From Paratrimastix pyriformis (lineage: Eukaryota > Preaxostyla > Paratrimastigidae), in assembly GCA_027972325.1 (NCBI GenBank), contig JAPMOS010000015.1:1-64000 (forward strand): a stretch of 64,000 bases of DNA, given 5' to 3'. A program made the translations under genes and the position numbers. The notes beneath the pieces are model-generated. The model searched no databases. It saw only the letters and a program-made list of their open reading frames with translations, and had not been told where the DNA came from. Shown in pieces: positions 26,775-36,267 of this stretch. The stretch's first letter is position 1. Every line of letters begins with the position of its first letter.

Positions 26775-29376
26775 TGGGAAGTGGGCAGTGCGGACTTGGT
26801 CTCCGCGCCGAAGCCCTGCTGCTGGCAGTACTCGTTGGTCAGCTGGGCCAGGATGGAGCGGTGCGTGATCATGACGCCCTTGGGGCTCCCCGTCGTGCCG
26901 CTGGTGTACACCACCGTCCAGACGGCCTCGGGCACGGGCAGGCGGGGCGTCCACGCGGCCACCCGGCCGGCGCCGGCCTGCTCGAGCTCCTCGAAGGTCA
27001 TCAGGGTCACGCCCTTGGACGCCGCCAGCCCACGCACGTCCGCCTCGAAGGCGGGCACCGTCCCATCGGCGGCCTGCATCGCTGGGGGCGTGTACGTGAT
27101 CAGCACCCGCAGAGGGCCGCTCGGCGGGGTCTGGGCGGCGGGCTGGGCGGCGGTGTTGTTGCAGCAGGCCAGCAGCAGCTTGAGCAGGCGCCGGTCGCAG
27201 ACGGCCGCCTCGGCGCGCGTCTCGCCCAGCACGTGGCCCACCATCTTCGGGGCCGCGTTCATGTACAGCGGCACGCTCACCACCGACAGGCCCGCGCAGG
27301 CCCAGTCGCACAGGGTCCACTCGGTGCAGTTGGGCATGCAGATCGCCAGGCAGGTCGGCTCGGTCCACTGGGGCCCCGGCACAGGAGCCTACGGAAAAAC
27401 GAACACTCGATGAGATAAGATCTATTCGGCGAGTGACCACTGCTTTTGAGGTCTTGTTTCTTGCGTGTCAAAGAACTCCTCTCTTCTTCCATTTCCGTCG
27501 TCCCTCAACTTGTGTTTGATTTTCGTTTGCGCTGCAGTCTCGGGGAGCAGGGCAGTGCGAATCACACGGAGAAACTGTGTCAAAAACGTGGAGCCCGTTC
27601 AGAATGATGGTTCCTCGGCCTAAAAGCAAGATCTAAGCTCCATTCTGGAATCTCCGAGGTTCTCTCCGCGAGTCCAAAGACAACAAAAACACCTCAAACA
27701 ATCGGACCCAGGCAAAGCTCCCTCATAAATCCACGTCTGGTCCAGCCCCTCCCCCTCCCTCCTCCCCCCCTCCTCCTCCTCCTCCTCCTCCTCCTCCTCC
27801 TCCTCCTCCTCCTCCTCCTCCTCCTCCTCCTCCTCCTCCTCCTCCTCCTCCTCCTCCTCCCTCCCCCTCCTCCAGCCCACCTCCCCTCCTCCAGCCCACC
27901 TCCCCTCCTCCAGCCCACCTCCTCCCCCACCTCCCTCCCCACCTCCCATCCCCACCTCCTCCCCCTCCCCCTTCCCCCCTTCCCCCTTCCCCCCCCCCCC
28001 CCCTTCCCCTTCCCCTTCCCCTTCCCCGCCTCCCCCTTGCCACTAAATTCAAGGCTTCAAATATAAAAAACCAAAAACCAACTGAAAGCACTCACGGCAC
28101 TTGGTCTGCTTTGAGACTCGTCCCAGGCCCAACCGACACATTCATCGTTCGCCTTGAAGGATGTGCTTCAGGTGAAGCTAAACAGAAATAATGTGCCTTT
28201 GCATTGGTGATACGATGTGCTCTTCGCTTTGCCGTTGGCCGACCTGTTCGCTGCTGCCTGCTTGCGGATGTTGGCCTGGCGGACACTGCTTGACTATGGC
28301 GCTTCCCTTGTGGACTGTGCCTACACTTCTTGCGGTGTCTTTCCTCTCTCTTCTTTTGGTGTGCGTGTGCGTGTCGTAAAGAAGGAACGGAGTCACGGAA
28401 AAACAAAGGAGAGGTAGAAGTGGACGTGTGTGTGTGTGTCGTGTAAAGAAGGAACGAAGTAACGGGAAAATAAAACAAAAACCAGAGAGAGAGAGAGAGA
28501 GAGAGAGAGTGTGTGTGTGTGTGTGTGTGTGGGGGAAAGGAGAAGCATCACGGACCGGCCGAAATGCGATGCCGTGCTTGGCAAAGGTGGCTTCCAGTCC
28601 AGCAGCTACGAGCTTGACACGGTCGATGACCTGCTGGTAGGTCAGGAATGCATACGGAGCACCGGGGGTGGGCCGGGTCCCCTGGAAGGGTCGCTCCGCG
28701 TACTTGGGAGCGTAGCGCATGAAGTTCTCGAAGATGCTGGGGGCCAGGTTGAGGCGGGCAACCAGTTCGGCACGAGAGGGACCTTTCGCTGCCTCAGAGG
28801 CCGCAGGGGTGGATGCAATGGCGGGAGCTGCCGCGGGGACGGAGGGCAGAGCGTGACCACAGGACTTGTATAGGGCGGTGAGGGGGTCGAGGAAGGAGGC
28901 CTTGACCATGGCGCGCTTCAGCTTCCGGGTGGGGGTCAGGCAGGACGGGGTGATCGAATCGGGCAGCAGCAGCACCCCAAGGGGATGCTGCGCATCAAGA
29001 GGAAAACGGTGTGAATGAGCGCCAGCGCCACGAGGGTCGAAGAGTGAAAATGCAGCGTCATGTCAAATTAGGGTGTGTGTCATACAGAAGGAAAGAAGTA
29101 ACGGGTGTGGTGGATCAGACAAAATCGAGTGGGAACAATGGCCTCGTTGCGAACAACAGCCCTGAAAAAGCGCCGCAGAACACGTTCTCCTTCGCATTCC
29201 AGAGAGCCAAAAACAGAAAAGGGACGGGCGGGGAAAGCAAGAGGATGGGCAGACCAGCTGGGGTGTGATGCCGGCCCGCTTGCACTGCTCCACCAGCTGC
29301 TGCAGCACGAAGCGGTTGGTGGCCGGGTGCTCGCAGACGTGCTTCAGCAGGTCCGCCGGGACAGCGGGCACAGGGG

Positions 29377-29465
<89 letters not shown>

Positions 29466-31205
29466 AGCTGGGCCTGGACGGCGGCCACGGCAGCCGTCGC
29501 GGTGGTCAACCACGCCTCGACGGCCGAGTCGGCACTGAAGAGGTGCTTGCCCGCGCGGAAGAGCCACTCGCGAAGGACCTCTTCGCGGGGCTCGACGAGC
29601 ACAACTGCCCGCGCGGGCACATACACGCAGGGACGGAGAGGGAGAGGAAGAATTGATGAGTGGGGATGAGGGTTTGGGTGCATGAGGGGAGATGATGGGG
29701 GGCGAACGCGCAACGCAACGGAGCAACGCAACGGAGCAACGGAGCAACGGAGCATCACAGCAGAGCATCACAGCAGAGCGCCACAGCAGAGCATCACAGC
29801 GGAGCGGAGCATCACAGCGGAGCGGAGCATCACAGCGGAGCAAAACGGCAGCCACAGCGGAGCAGCAGAGCACCACCGCAGCAGACCGACGCCCTCCCAG
29901 AGGGGCTCCGCATACGAGGCGCAGTTAGCCACCACCGGGCACAGGCGCAGCTCGTTCTCGAGCTCGTCGGGCACGAAGAACTCCCCGTTGCTCAGCTTGA
30001 TGACGTCGCCCACGCGCCCGTGCAGGCGGACGTTCCCCCGGGCCGTCAGCTCGCCCGCGTCGCCCGTGTGGAACCAGCCCTCGGCGTCCAGGTGCGACCC
30101 GAAGGGCCGCCGGAAGTAGCCCCCGAAGAGGCCCGGCCCCCGCACGCAGATCTCGGTCAGTTTGGTATCGGGCACGGCCACCAGCCGCACGTCGACCCCC
30201 TCCGGGATCCGGCCCACCGTCCCGCACTCGGCCTCGTTGGGGTGCGTGCAGCTGATCACGGCGTGTTCAGTCATCCCGTAGCCTGCGGGCGGGCGGGCGG
30301 GCGGGGGGGGGGGGGGGGGGGGGGGGGGTTGTGGGTGAACGTGGCGGCGTGCGCGGGCGGGCGGGCGTGCGCGGGCGGGCGGGCGTGCGCGGGCGGGCGG
30401 GCGTGCGCGGGCGGGCGGGCGTGCGCGGGCGTGCGCGGGCGGGCGTGCGCGGGCGTGCGCGGGCGGGCGGGCGTGCGTGCGCGGGCGGGCATGGGGCAAG
30501 CAGCAGCAGCAGCAACAACAACAACAACAACAGCAGCAGCAGCTGGGTAGAGACCGACCCTCCATGACGGCAGCCTCGGAGAGGACCCGGGCAAAGGTGC
30601 GCATGGCGGGCGGCAGGGGGGCGCTGCCAAAGCTGAAGTTGCGCACCCGCCCGCCCAGCGCCATCCGCGTCCGGCCCATCAGGCCCTCGTACAGCGGCGA
30701 CAGGGTCGGCCGGGGGCCCTGGAAGGCTGCTGTGACACCAGCCGCGTCCGCCTGCTGCTGTTGTGGCTGCTGCTCGCCCGAGTCGTCGCCCACCCAGCGG
30801 CGCATCTTGGCGTAGTCGGCCCAGAAGAGCTGCTGCTGCGCCGGGGGCAGGGCCTCGATGGCCCGCATCACCCGCCCGTGCAGGGCCGCCAGCACCAGCG
30901 GCACCAGCATCAGGTAGGTGGGCCGCAGCACGGGGATGTCGGCGAACATGGCGGCCGCGTCGCCCGACAGGAACCCGATCGAGCAGCCCCACCGGAACAT
31001 GCGCACCATGAAGTACCGCTCGAAGATGTGCGCCATGGGCATGTACGAGTAGTACACGTCGTCGGGCCTGGGTAGGTGGGTGGGTGGGTGGGGTGGGGTG
31101 GGGTGGGGTGGGGTGGGGAGGGGAGGGAGGGAGGGAGGGGAGGGAGGGAGGGAGGTGTGTGTGTGTGTGTGGGGGAGGGAGGGTGTGTGCGGGGCATGAG
31201 GATGA

Positions 31206-31277
<72 letters not shown>

Positions 31278-32187
31278 GGGGAGCGAGTGGGCAGTGCGGA
31301 CTTGGTCTCCGCGCCGAAGCCCTGCTGCTGGCAGTACTCGTTGGTCAGCTGGGCCAGGATGGAGCGGTGCGTGATCATGACGCCCTTGGGGCTCCCCGTC
31401 GTGCCGCTGGTGTACACCACCGTCCAGACGGCCTCGGGCACGGGCAGGCGGGGCGTCCACGCGGCCACCCGGCCGGCGCCGGCCTGCTCGAGCTCCTCGA
31501 AGGTCATCAGGGTCACGCCCTTGGACGCCGCCAGCCCACGCACGTCCGCCTCGAAGGCGGGCACCGTCCCATCGGCGGCCTGCATCGCTGGGGGCGTGTA
31601 CGTGATCAGCACCCGCAGAGGGCCGCTCGGCGGGGTCTGGGCGGCGGGCTGGGCGGCGGTGTTGTTGCAGCAGGCCAGCAGCAGCTTGAGCAGGCGCCGG
31701 TCGCAGACGGCCGCCTCGGCGCGCGTCTCGCCCAGCACGTGGCCCACCATCTTCGGGGCCGCGTTCATGTACAGCGGCACGCTCACCACCGACAGGCCCG
31801 CGCAGGCCCAGTCGCACAGGGTCCACTCGGTGCAGTTGGGCATGCAGATCGCCAGGCAGGTCGGCTCGGTCCACTGGGGCCCCGGCACAGGAGCCTAACA
31901 CAGAAAATGGTGAACAACGAGGCAAAACAAGACAGTGCACGGACGGGGCGGAAATGCACGTTGTGTGTTTCAAAAACGCTTTCAAGGCCAGCAGCCACAA
32001 TCTTAACACGGTCAATAATCTGTTGGTATGTCAAGAAGACGTACGGCGAAGCGGGGTTTTGACGAGTTCCCTGGAAGGGGCGCGCAGCATATTGTGGCGC
32101 ATACCGCATAAAATTCTCATAAATGGACGGCGCAAGATTCAATTTGGCAACCAACTCGGCTCTGGATGAAGATTTTTGCAATTCCAT
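17449..32187 (-). CDS. Hybrid double acyl-adenylating / single-module polyketide megasynthase
   Basis: One gene of about 14.7 kb and roughly 3,600 residues (my sum of estimated exons). Domain order: acyl-CoA-synthetase-like (ACSL) module 1, ACSL module 2, carrier protein, ketosynthase, acyltransferase, C-methyltransferase, carrier protein, thioesterase, lipocalin-like domain. Fusion is supported by unbroken frames across borders: module 1 tail to module 2 head (28975-28550), module 2 tail through an Ala/Pro linker to the carrier (24811-24450), carrier to ketosynthase (24418 onward), carrier to thioesterase to lipocalin (19785-18330 and next exon). Start ATG at 32187 (MELQKSSSRAELV). No KR, DH, ER or NRPS condensation domain is seen. 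Likely role: activate a carboxylic acid as acyl-AMP, load it on the carrier, extend once, C-methylate, and release it by hydrolysis. The product is unknown. The alternative that module 1 is a separate gene is less likely given the shared exon. Confidence 0.85.
18330..19780 (-). other. Megasynthase carrier protein 2 and thioesterase
   Basis: The carrier motif FVDQSGVDSLVVLQLHQRL (near 19370) supplies a second phosphopantetheine Ser. After a Pro/Ser/Thr-rich linker comes a type I thioesterase: LLVFPPLGMGSSAFAAW, nucleophile elbow YVVYGHSLGGLVAYEF near 18890, YADHDTVV near 18550, and GAHFYCLYPP near 18440, where the His is the expected catalytic one. The domain continues in the same exon into the start of the lipocalin-like domain. 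Confidence 0.88.
19780..20880 (-). other. Megasynthase C-methyltransferase domain
   Basis: SAM-dependent polyketide C-methyltransferase. SAM motif RILEIGGGTGSSTSHLLDM near 20200, then YTFTDISNFFLSQA near 20110, YKILDISKQP near 20060, YDIIIANNVMHTTGS near 19990, LRPGGLFMLVEVT near 19910, and VGTTEGWQLFE across an intron with donor GTCTGC. This is the canonical motif set for cMT domains, which methylate the alpha carbon of the beta-keto intermediate. Confidence 0.9.
20885..22630 (-). other. Megasynthase acyltransferase domain and linker
   Basis: Acyltransferase with TAMVFPGQQVYTPALG near 22240, nucleophile elbow GHSIGEYVAACLAG near 21970, and the His block TAAFHCPYYMG near 21610; then DPTYWTQRQLCGCVRYAP near 21340, a standard end-of-AT motif. 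A post-AT linker (RLPLHYPF) leads directly to the methyltransferase with no dehydratase between. Extender specificity cannot be called safely: the usual malonyl AFHS reads AFHC here. Confidence 0.88.
22630..24560 (-). other. Megasynthase carrier protein 1 and ketosynthase
   Basis: The carrier domain starts SIFERVAALWKLVLG and, after an intron (donor GTCTGT), continues QGPIDPTVSFFECGGSSL; the Ser before Leu is the expected phosphopantetheine site. The ketosynthase follows: EPIAIVGLSCAFAG, DPHVRVLAHSCWMALEDA, active-site Cys in INIQTACSSSLVG (near 23540), first His in AFVEAHGTATSLGD (near 23030), second His in SCKGSIGHTQQVAGLAG (near 22890). All three catalytic residues are present, so condensation should be possible. 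Introns here are short and ordinary. Confidence 0.9.
24995..25080 (-). repeat. Short polyQ tract in ACSL module 2
   Basis: A CAG/CAA mixture encodes about 12 Gln between AQL and SPVPAVP. The homologous site in module 1 carries a much longer and pure CAG tract (29381-29465). Same reading frame in both copies. Confidence 0.8.
25760..26055 (-). repeat. Intronic repeat stack in ACSL module 2
   Basis: On the coding strand, from donor GTCGGT: a CAG/CAA tract, then tandem units of GCCCGCCCGCGCAC type (about 25820-25985), then about 39 C (25769-25807), then the acceptor just before GGCTACGGGATGACTGAAC. The whole order is repeated in module 1 at 30290-30555 with different copy numbers. Confidence 0.9.
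26567..26790 (-). repeat. Intronic ACGC and CCCCA arrays in ACSL module 2
   Basis: About 18 units of GCGT (26700-26773), then GT, then GGGGT/GGGA units on the plus strand, ending at the acceptor before the exon that starts PDDVYYSYMPMAH. The matching array in module 1 is at 31070-31280. Confidence 0.9.
27757..27860 (+). repeat. (CCT)n microsatellite in megasynthase intron
   Basis: About 33 CCT units in the intron between exon 1 and exon 2 of module 2, followed by imperfect CCTCCAGCCCACCTC copies to about 27930. The poly-Glu, poly-Arg and poly-Gly frames on the minus strand here are repeat translations. Confidence 0.95.
28372..28490 (+). repeat. Interspersed intronic repeat, tandem copies in megasynthase intron
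   Basis: Two neighbouring copies of the family described at 12399: 28372-28420 (AAAGAAGGAACGGAGTCACG...) and 28440-28490 (AAAGAAGGAACGAAGTAACG...), the second running into GA and GT microsatellites. A core-only copy (GGAAAGAAGTAACGGG) is at 29079-29106 in another intron of the same gene. Confidence 0.8.
29381..29465 (-). repeat. Long pure CAG tract (polyQ) in ACSL module 1
   Basis: About 28-30 uninterrupted CAG codons on the coding strand, at the same site as the short, interrupted tract in module 2. The flanking sequence of the two modules is otherwise nearly identical, so the tract has expanded (or contracted) since the copies were last homogenised. Confidence 0.9.
30290..30555 (-). repeat. 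Intronic repeat stack in ACSL module 1
   Basis: Counterpart of 25760-26055: a CAG/CAA tract, GCCCGCCCGCGCAC-type units, a run of about 26 C on the coding strand (30303-30328), then the acceptor. Unit counts differ slightly from module 2, but the order and flanks are the same. Confidence 0.9.
31070..31280 (-). repeat. Intronic ACGC and CCCCA arrays in ACSL module 1
   Basis: Counterpart of 26567-26790, with GCGT units at about 31206-31276 and GGGGT/GGGA units at about 31080-31155 on the plus strand. Confidence 0.9.
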
Positions 32188-32572
32188 ATTTCCTCTCCAG
32201 TAATCCGGCTCCTCGATTTGGGTGCCTCCTTTGCCGTGTGTTCACACGACTGCGTCGATCGACTCTGCTTTTCCGACGATCCGACACGGCCCTTTTCGCC
32301 ACGTCTCCACCGCACGTTCGCCCCGAGCCACATGCTCGCAGCCACTCCCCTCCAGGCTCACACAATCGGCGGTCTGGTTCGAGAATCCTTGATTGTATCG
32401 ACGAACCCTTTGCACGAAATCGTCGATCGGGAGCCGGAATAATAGTACATCTTCCCACACGGAGGATGGGAAAGGGTTTGGGGGGGGGGGGGGTCCAACG
32501 AAACCCCGCAATCCAAACAAGCCGATTCAAGACAGAAGAATGAGCCGAAACCCAGACAACACAGCTGGGTCC
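32188..32572. other. Intergenic region upstream of the megasynthase
   Basis: 385 bases between the megasynthase start codon and the stop of the next minus-strand gene, so the promoter of the megasynthase should lie here. Less GC-rich than the flanks. A G run of about 14 lies at 32480-32493. No recognisable core element. Confidence 0.5.
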
Positions 32573-35500
32573 TCACAAGACACCACTCTTTTCCAATTCG
32601 AGGGCGACATGATGAGCTGATGGCCGTTTTGCCGGGACGGTGGCGAGCAAGCGCCTGGCCAGCCGTCGCCACCCATCCGGGCAGGAGGCGGGCAGGATGT
32701 GTGTTTCGAATTGTCCGGCGCCGGTCTGTTCGACCCGACCGGGTTCCAGCGACCCCAGTTCGAAAAGGTGCATCCCAAACGCATACAGATCGCCTGCGAT
32801 TGTGGAGGGTTTGACCTGCTGCGGATCCGCGTGAAGAAGCTGGTTTTTGGGGTCAGAAATGAGGGGAACACAGACAAAGTAGCAACAGACCTCGGGGGCG
32901 CAAAACCGCTCCGCCGGGGTGAGAGCCGCCCCAGGTCGGTGCGGGGCCACGATCACCTGACGGCAATTGGGCCAGCCTGCCCCATCGAGCCGGAGGATCC
33001 CACCCTCGTCAATGAGGACATTCCCAGGGTGCAGCAGACGCGGCTCGGCCCACCCGGCCGCCTCGGGGTCTGCATGCAGGGCGGCTAGTGCCCGGGCCAG
33101 CCCCACGGCAAGGCGGCGCCGCTCCGGCCAGGAGGGGTGCACGGGTCGCTTGTACAGGTCGGCAAGCGAGCCGCCAGGGCAGCGGGGCAGCACAATGAAG
33201 GGACGGTCCACGCTGCTCTCCAGATCGGAGACGGCGATCTGCAAAGGGCACCCGCGAAACCAAAACGGCAAGCTGAGTGAGGCCCCTCTTTCGTTTCCCA
33301 CTTCCGAGGATGCTTTGGTTCGAGGGGAACGCGCGGCGGCATCATGCAAGAGAAAGTGGGCGTGGGAATACTGACCGGTGCCAGCAAGGCCTCCACCCCC
33401 CGGGCCTGGTCGCCGCCCGCCCGCTGCCTCAGCACCAGCCGCTCCCACAGTGCCACGTCCCTGGCGAAGCACTCGGCCGCCTGGGCGGGAGCCACGCTGG
33501 CCGGGAAGCAGAGCCGCTTGAGGACCACCGGCCGGCCGCCCCAGGTGGCCGTGTGGGTGGCCGCGAAGGGCCCCATGGCCACCAGCCGCCCCGGGGTGAG
33601 ATCCGCTAAGGTGACCCGGGGGATCACCGCTGTGCGCATCGTAAAAAGAGCGAGGGGGACGGGAGAAGGGAAATGAGGGAAGTGGACTCGGGATGATGTG
33701 AGATGACGGGGGGCATCAGGCGGGGCAGCAGGGAGGAGGAGACCAACCTGGGGGCTTCGGGTTGGCCCCGGGGGGCGAGGCGGTCCGCACATGATAATGG
33801 TAGCTGCGTGGGGACCGGGTCGCCACTTCGCCGACCGACTGGGCGGCTGCCGGCGTGGGCGAAGTCGAGCGCGGGGCGGCTGGGGGGTCGGGGATGCGCG
33901 GCTGGGGCCGGGGGCGGAGCCTCATCAGACGCAGCGAGTCGGGGGGACTTGGACTCGCGGGGGATGTCGATTGCTGCGGCGGCGGCTGGGTCCGGGGTGA
34001 TGATGACGGGTTGCGGTGTGGGGCGTGCGGGCGCAGCACACCAGGTGAGGGTGGGTGGGCCGGGGGTGATGCAGGCACCCGCGGGGTGGACCGGCCCCCG
34101 GGGGAGCAGGAGACCCTGGGTGAGACAGCCGGGGCCCGAACGGCTGCTGCCGGCGGAGCGGGTGATGACGATGGTGGGGAGGGTGCGGGTGCGGGTGGTG
34201 AGGGGCATGGGGCCGGCGGAGGAGACGAGGAGGTCTGGGCGTGAAGAACCGCCGTGCCCGGCAAGTCATCGTCATCGTCGGCAGGGGTGGAGGGGCGCCA
34301 GTGTGCCGGCGCCGGCTGACCCCACTCCTCGGCACCGCGCCCCGCACGACCCGGCGGCTGAATGAGGCTCTGGCTCTGCAAGCGTTGTGGCTCCCTGTGC
34401 AAGTGATGCCTGCGCGGGGAGCCCAGCAGGGGGTCGGAGGACGCGGACGGGGTGACCGAGCGGACGGAGGCCCGAGGGGAGCCGCCCCATGTTCCCGTCA
34501 TCCACAGGGGCGGGTCGGCGGGCAGCGGCGGGGATCCCTGGCAGCCCAGTGAGGTGGCCGGCCTGGGGCTGACCTCGGAGCGGACGGGGTGCTGGGGCGG
34601 CGAGAGCCGGAGGGGCGGGCAGAGGGGCGGGTGGGGGCTGCTGCCCCGAGATTGGGGCGAGAGGGTCCGGAAGATGGGCGGGAGCATCGGCGGCCCCTGC
34701 AGGTCGCCCGGGGGCGGAGCCACATGCAGGGAGAAGTCGGGCAGGTGAATGCGGGTCGGCGGGGAGGTGGGAGAGTGCGAATGAGCGCCACCAAGCCGGG
34801 GGCTGTTGGTCGGCGAGGGTCGCGGGACCAGGGGCGAGTGTGCCCCCGGGGAGGGGTGTGCTGTCCGCTGGGAATTGGCGCTGCCCGAGATCGGGGCAGT
34901 GGGGACCGGGGATGTGAGAAAGCTCCTGGGGGATGGATATATGGGGGAGGATGTGGGCTTCGCCGGGGGCACAGCGGAGGGGGGCGGATAGACGGCCCGG
35001 AGACGAGAGGGCGGACTCCGTGCGCGCGGAGATCCGCCCTCCTTGCTTGGAGATGGCGAACGCGCGGAGATGTGCAGCATCGGAGAAATCAGCGTGGTGA
35101 CCACCATCTCAGAATCGTCCGGCGACGAGGGCGACTGTCTTGTGGGCAAGGAGGCGGATGTTGCGGGCCTTGCCGGGGTTGTGGGTGCTATGATCGGGGG
35201 CGCGGTTCGAGGAACGGAGGAAGAAGTGGCCTGAGTCTGAAAGGACGTAACATTGGGGCCATTGAGAATGCCCGGAGGCAGGGCAGGCTGGGCCGGCAGG
35301 TCCTCATCGTGCGGCGGAATGGAGGCACTCTGATCGGACTGTTGCGAAATGTTGGGGTCTGAACTCGTCTCTTGGTTTTCAAGTGGTCGAAAATTCAAAA
35401 GGTCTGAAGGGTCCGGCGGGTTGAGTTCTTCGGCATTGACATTAAGCAATGACTTTAACAGCCGATCCCGAGTCCTCGACTCATCACTTTCTTCTTTAAG

Positions 35501-35611
35501 AGGGTCTGCAGAGAAAATTGGTTGGATGACGTCCAAAGGAGACGGAGATGGAGAAACGGAAACCAGGACGGAAACCGGGACAGCGCCTGCGACCCGAGGG
35601 GATCTTCGCAC
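32573..35611 (-). CDS. Ser/Pro-rich protein with C-terminal degenerate (TKL-like) kinase domain
   Basis: A long low-complexity Ser/Pro/Arg region (35500-33740, about 590 residues, probably disordered) is joined by an intron with donor GTTGGT and acceptor CACAG to a kinase-fold domain. Visible kinase blocks: RVTLADLTPGRLVAMG, VVLKRL (the Lys of VAIK), FIVLPRCPGGSLADLY, LLHPGNVLIDEGGILRLDGA, RFCAPEV, GDLYAFGMHLFELG. The glycine loop has lost most glycines, HRD reads as a segment with no Asp at the expected place, and DFG reads DGA, so catalysis is doubtful; a pseudokinase scaffold is the likely role. Stop TGA at 32573. The true start is not found: the frame is open to 35611 but has no ATG there, and a CTGCAG acceptor near 35507 suggests another upstream exon. 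Confidence 0.7.
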
Positions 35612-35690
35612 AAGGGCAGGAGAAGCAAAAGTCTGCCTCTGGTGGTATTCTTTCTTTTTCTGACCGTCCCTCTCGGTCTCGCCGATACAG
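35612..35690. promoter_or_regulatory. Divergent promoter region of SDA1
   Basis: Upstream of the SDA1 ATG and opposite the kinase-like gene. It contains a pyrimidine stretch (TTCTTTCTTTTTCTGACC near 35649-35666). Boundaries are approximate because the start of the minus-strand gene is unresolved. Confidence 0.35.
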
Positions 35691-36236
35691 ATGAGTGCGG
35701 AGAACTATTCCCTCTTGCAAGAGAAGGTTATGCGGGACCCTTCCTCGTACCTGCAGGAAGTCCTCCAATTGAACACTCTTTTCGAGAACCAGCTGCGATT
35801 GTTTGAGCTGAAGACCCCCGATGACTCCAAAAACTTTGGCGCCCTAGTGGCCTTCTTGGCCCAAGTGTCCAACTGCTATCCCGAGATGGCTTCATTCCCC
35901 CCAAAAATGGTGACATTCCTTCATAACCACAAGGAGGCCATCGCCCCCGAACTGCGCCTCTCTCTGGTGAGGGCGTGCATTTTGTTGCACAACCGGAAAC
36001 AAGTGCAATCCACCGAGTCTGTCTCTGCACCATTTCACCCGCGAACCTCCCCCCAGAATTTTCCCGCTGTTCTTCGAGCTCTTCCGCGTGAAGGATCGCC
36101 CCCTTCGGGATCTCTTGTTCATGCACATCGTGGCCGACCTCAAGCGGCTCAACCTGAAGTCAAAAGACCAGAAACTCAACAAAATTCTTCAGGTCTCGTC
36201 AGCCCCGGATCGCGTCTCCGCTCACCCCGCCCCCCC

Positions 36237-36267
<31 letters not shown>

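Larger units (their letters stand above)
24690..28860 (-). other. Megasynthase ACSL-like module 2
   Basis: Second adenylate-forming module with the same motifs (YTSGTTGSPKGVMITH near 26880, YGMTEHAVISC near 25740, CLTPTRKLKRAMVK near 24760). Its first exon (LNLAPSIFENFMRYAPKYAE, near 28760) differs from module 1 at many positions, but from exon 2 (27389) to the polyQ exon it is almost base-identical to module 1, introns included. An Ala/Pro-rich linker ties it to the first carrier protein. An intron of about 1.16 kb (28550-27390) holds a (CCT)n array and other repeats. Confidence 0.85.
28860..32187 (-). other. Megasynthase ACSL-like module 1
   Basis: First adenylate-forming module. Exon 1 (LNLAPSIYENFMRYAPQYA) is followed, after an intron with donor GTCCGT, by the ATP/AMP motif YTSGTTGSPKGVMITH near 31390, YSYMPMAHIFERYF near 31040, YGMTEHAVISC near 30280, GWFHTGDAGEL near 30080, GRVGDVIKLSNGEFFVPDEL near 30000, and the C-terminal lid CLTPTRKLKRAMVK near 28940. 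These match long-chain acyl-CoA synthetases and carboxylic acid reductase adenylation domains. No carrier protein follows it; the frame runs straight into module 2. It holds the longer polyQ tract. Confidence 0.85.

Noticed and set aside
27694-28091. Poly-Glu, poly-Arg and poly-Gly minus-strand proteins
   Set aside because: All three minus frames of the same CCT array; repeat translation inside an intron.
24690-32187. Two independent acyl-CoA synthetase genes next to a separate PKS gene
   Set aside because: Exon 28986-28550 and exon 24823-24450 each join adjacent domains in one frame, and no start or stop codon fits between them. Kept only as a lower-probability alternative.
17449-32187. Nonribosomal peptide synthetase
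   Set aside because: There is no condensation domain (no HHxxxDG) and the adenylation motifs are of the long-chain acyl ligase type.
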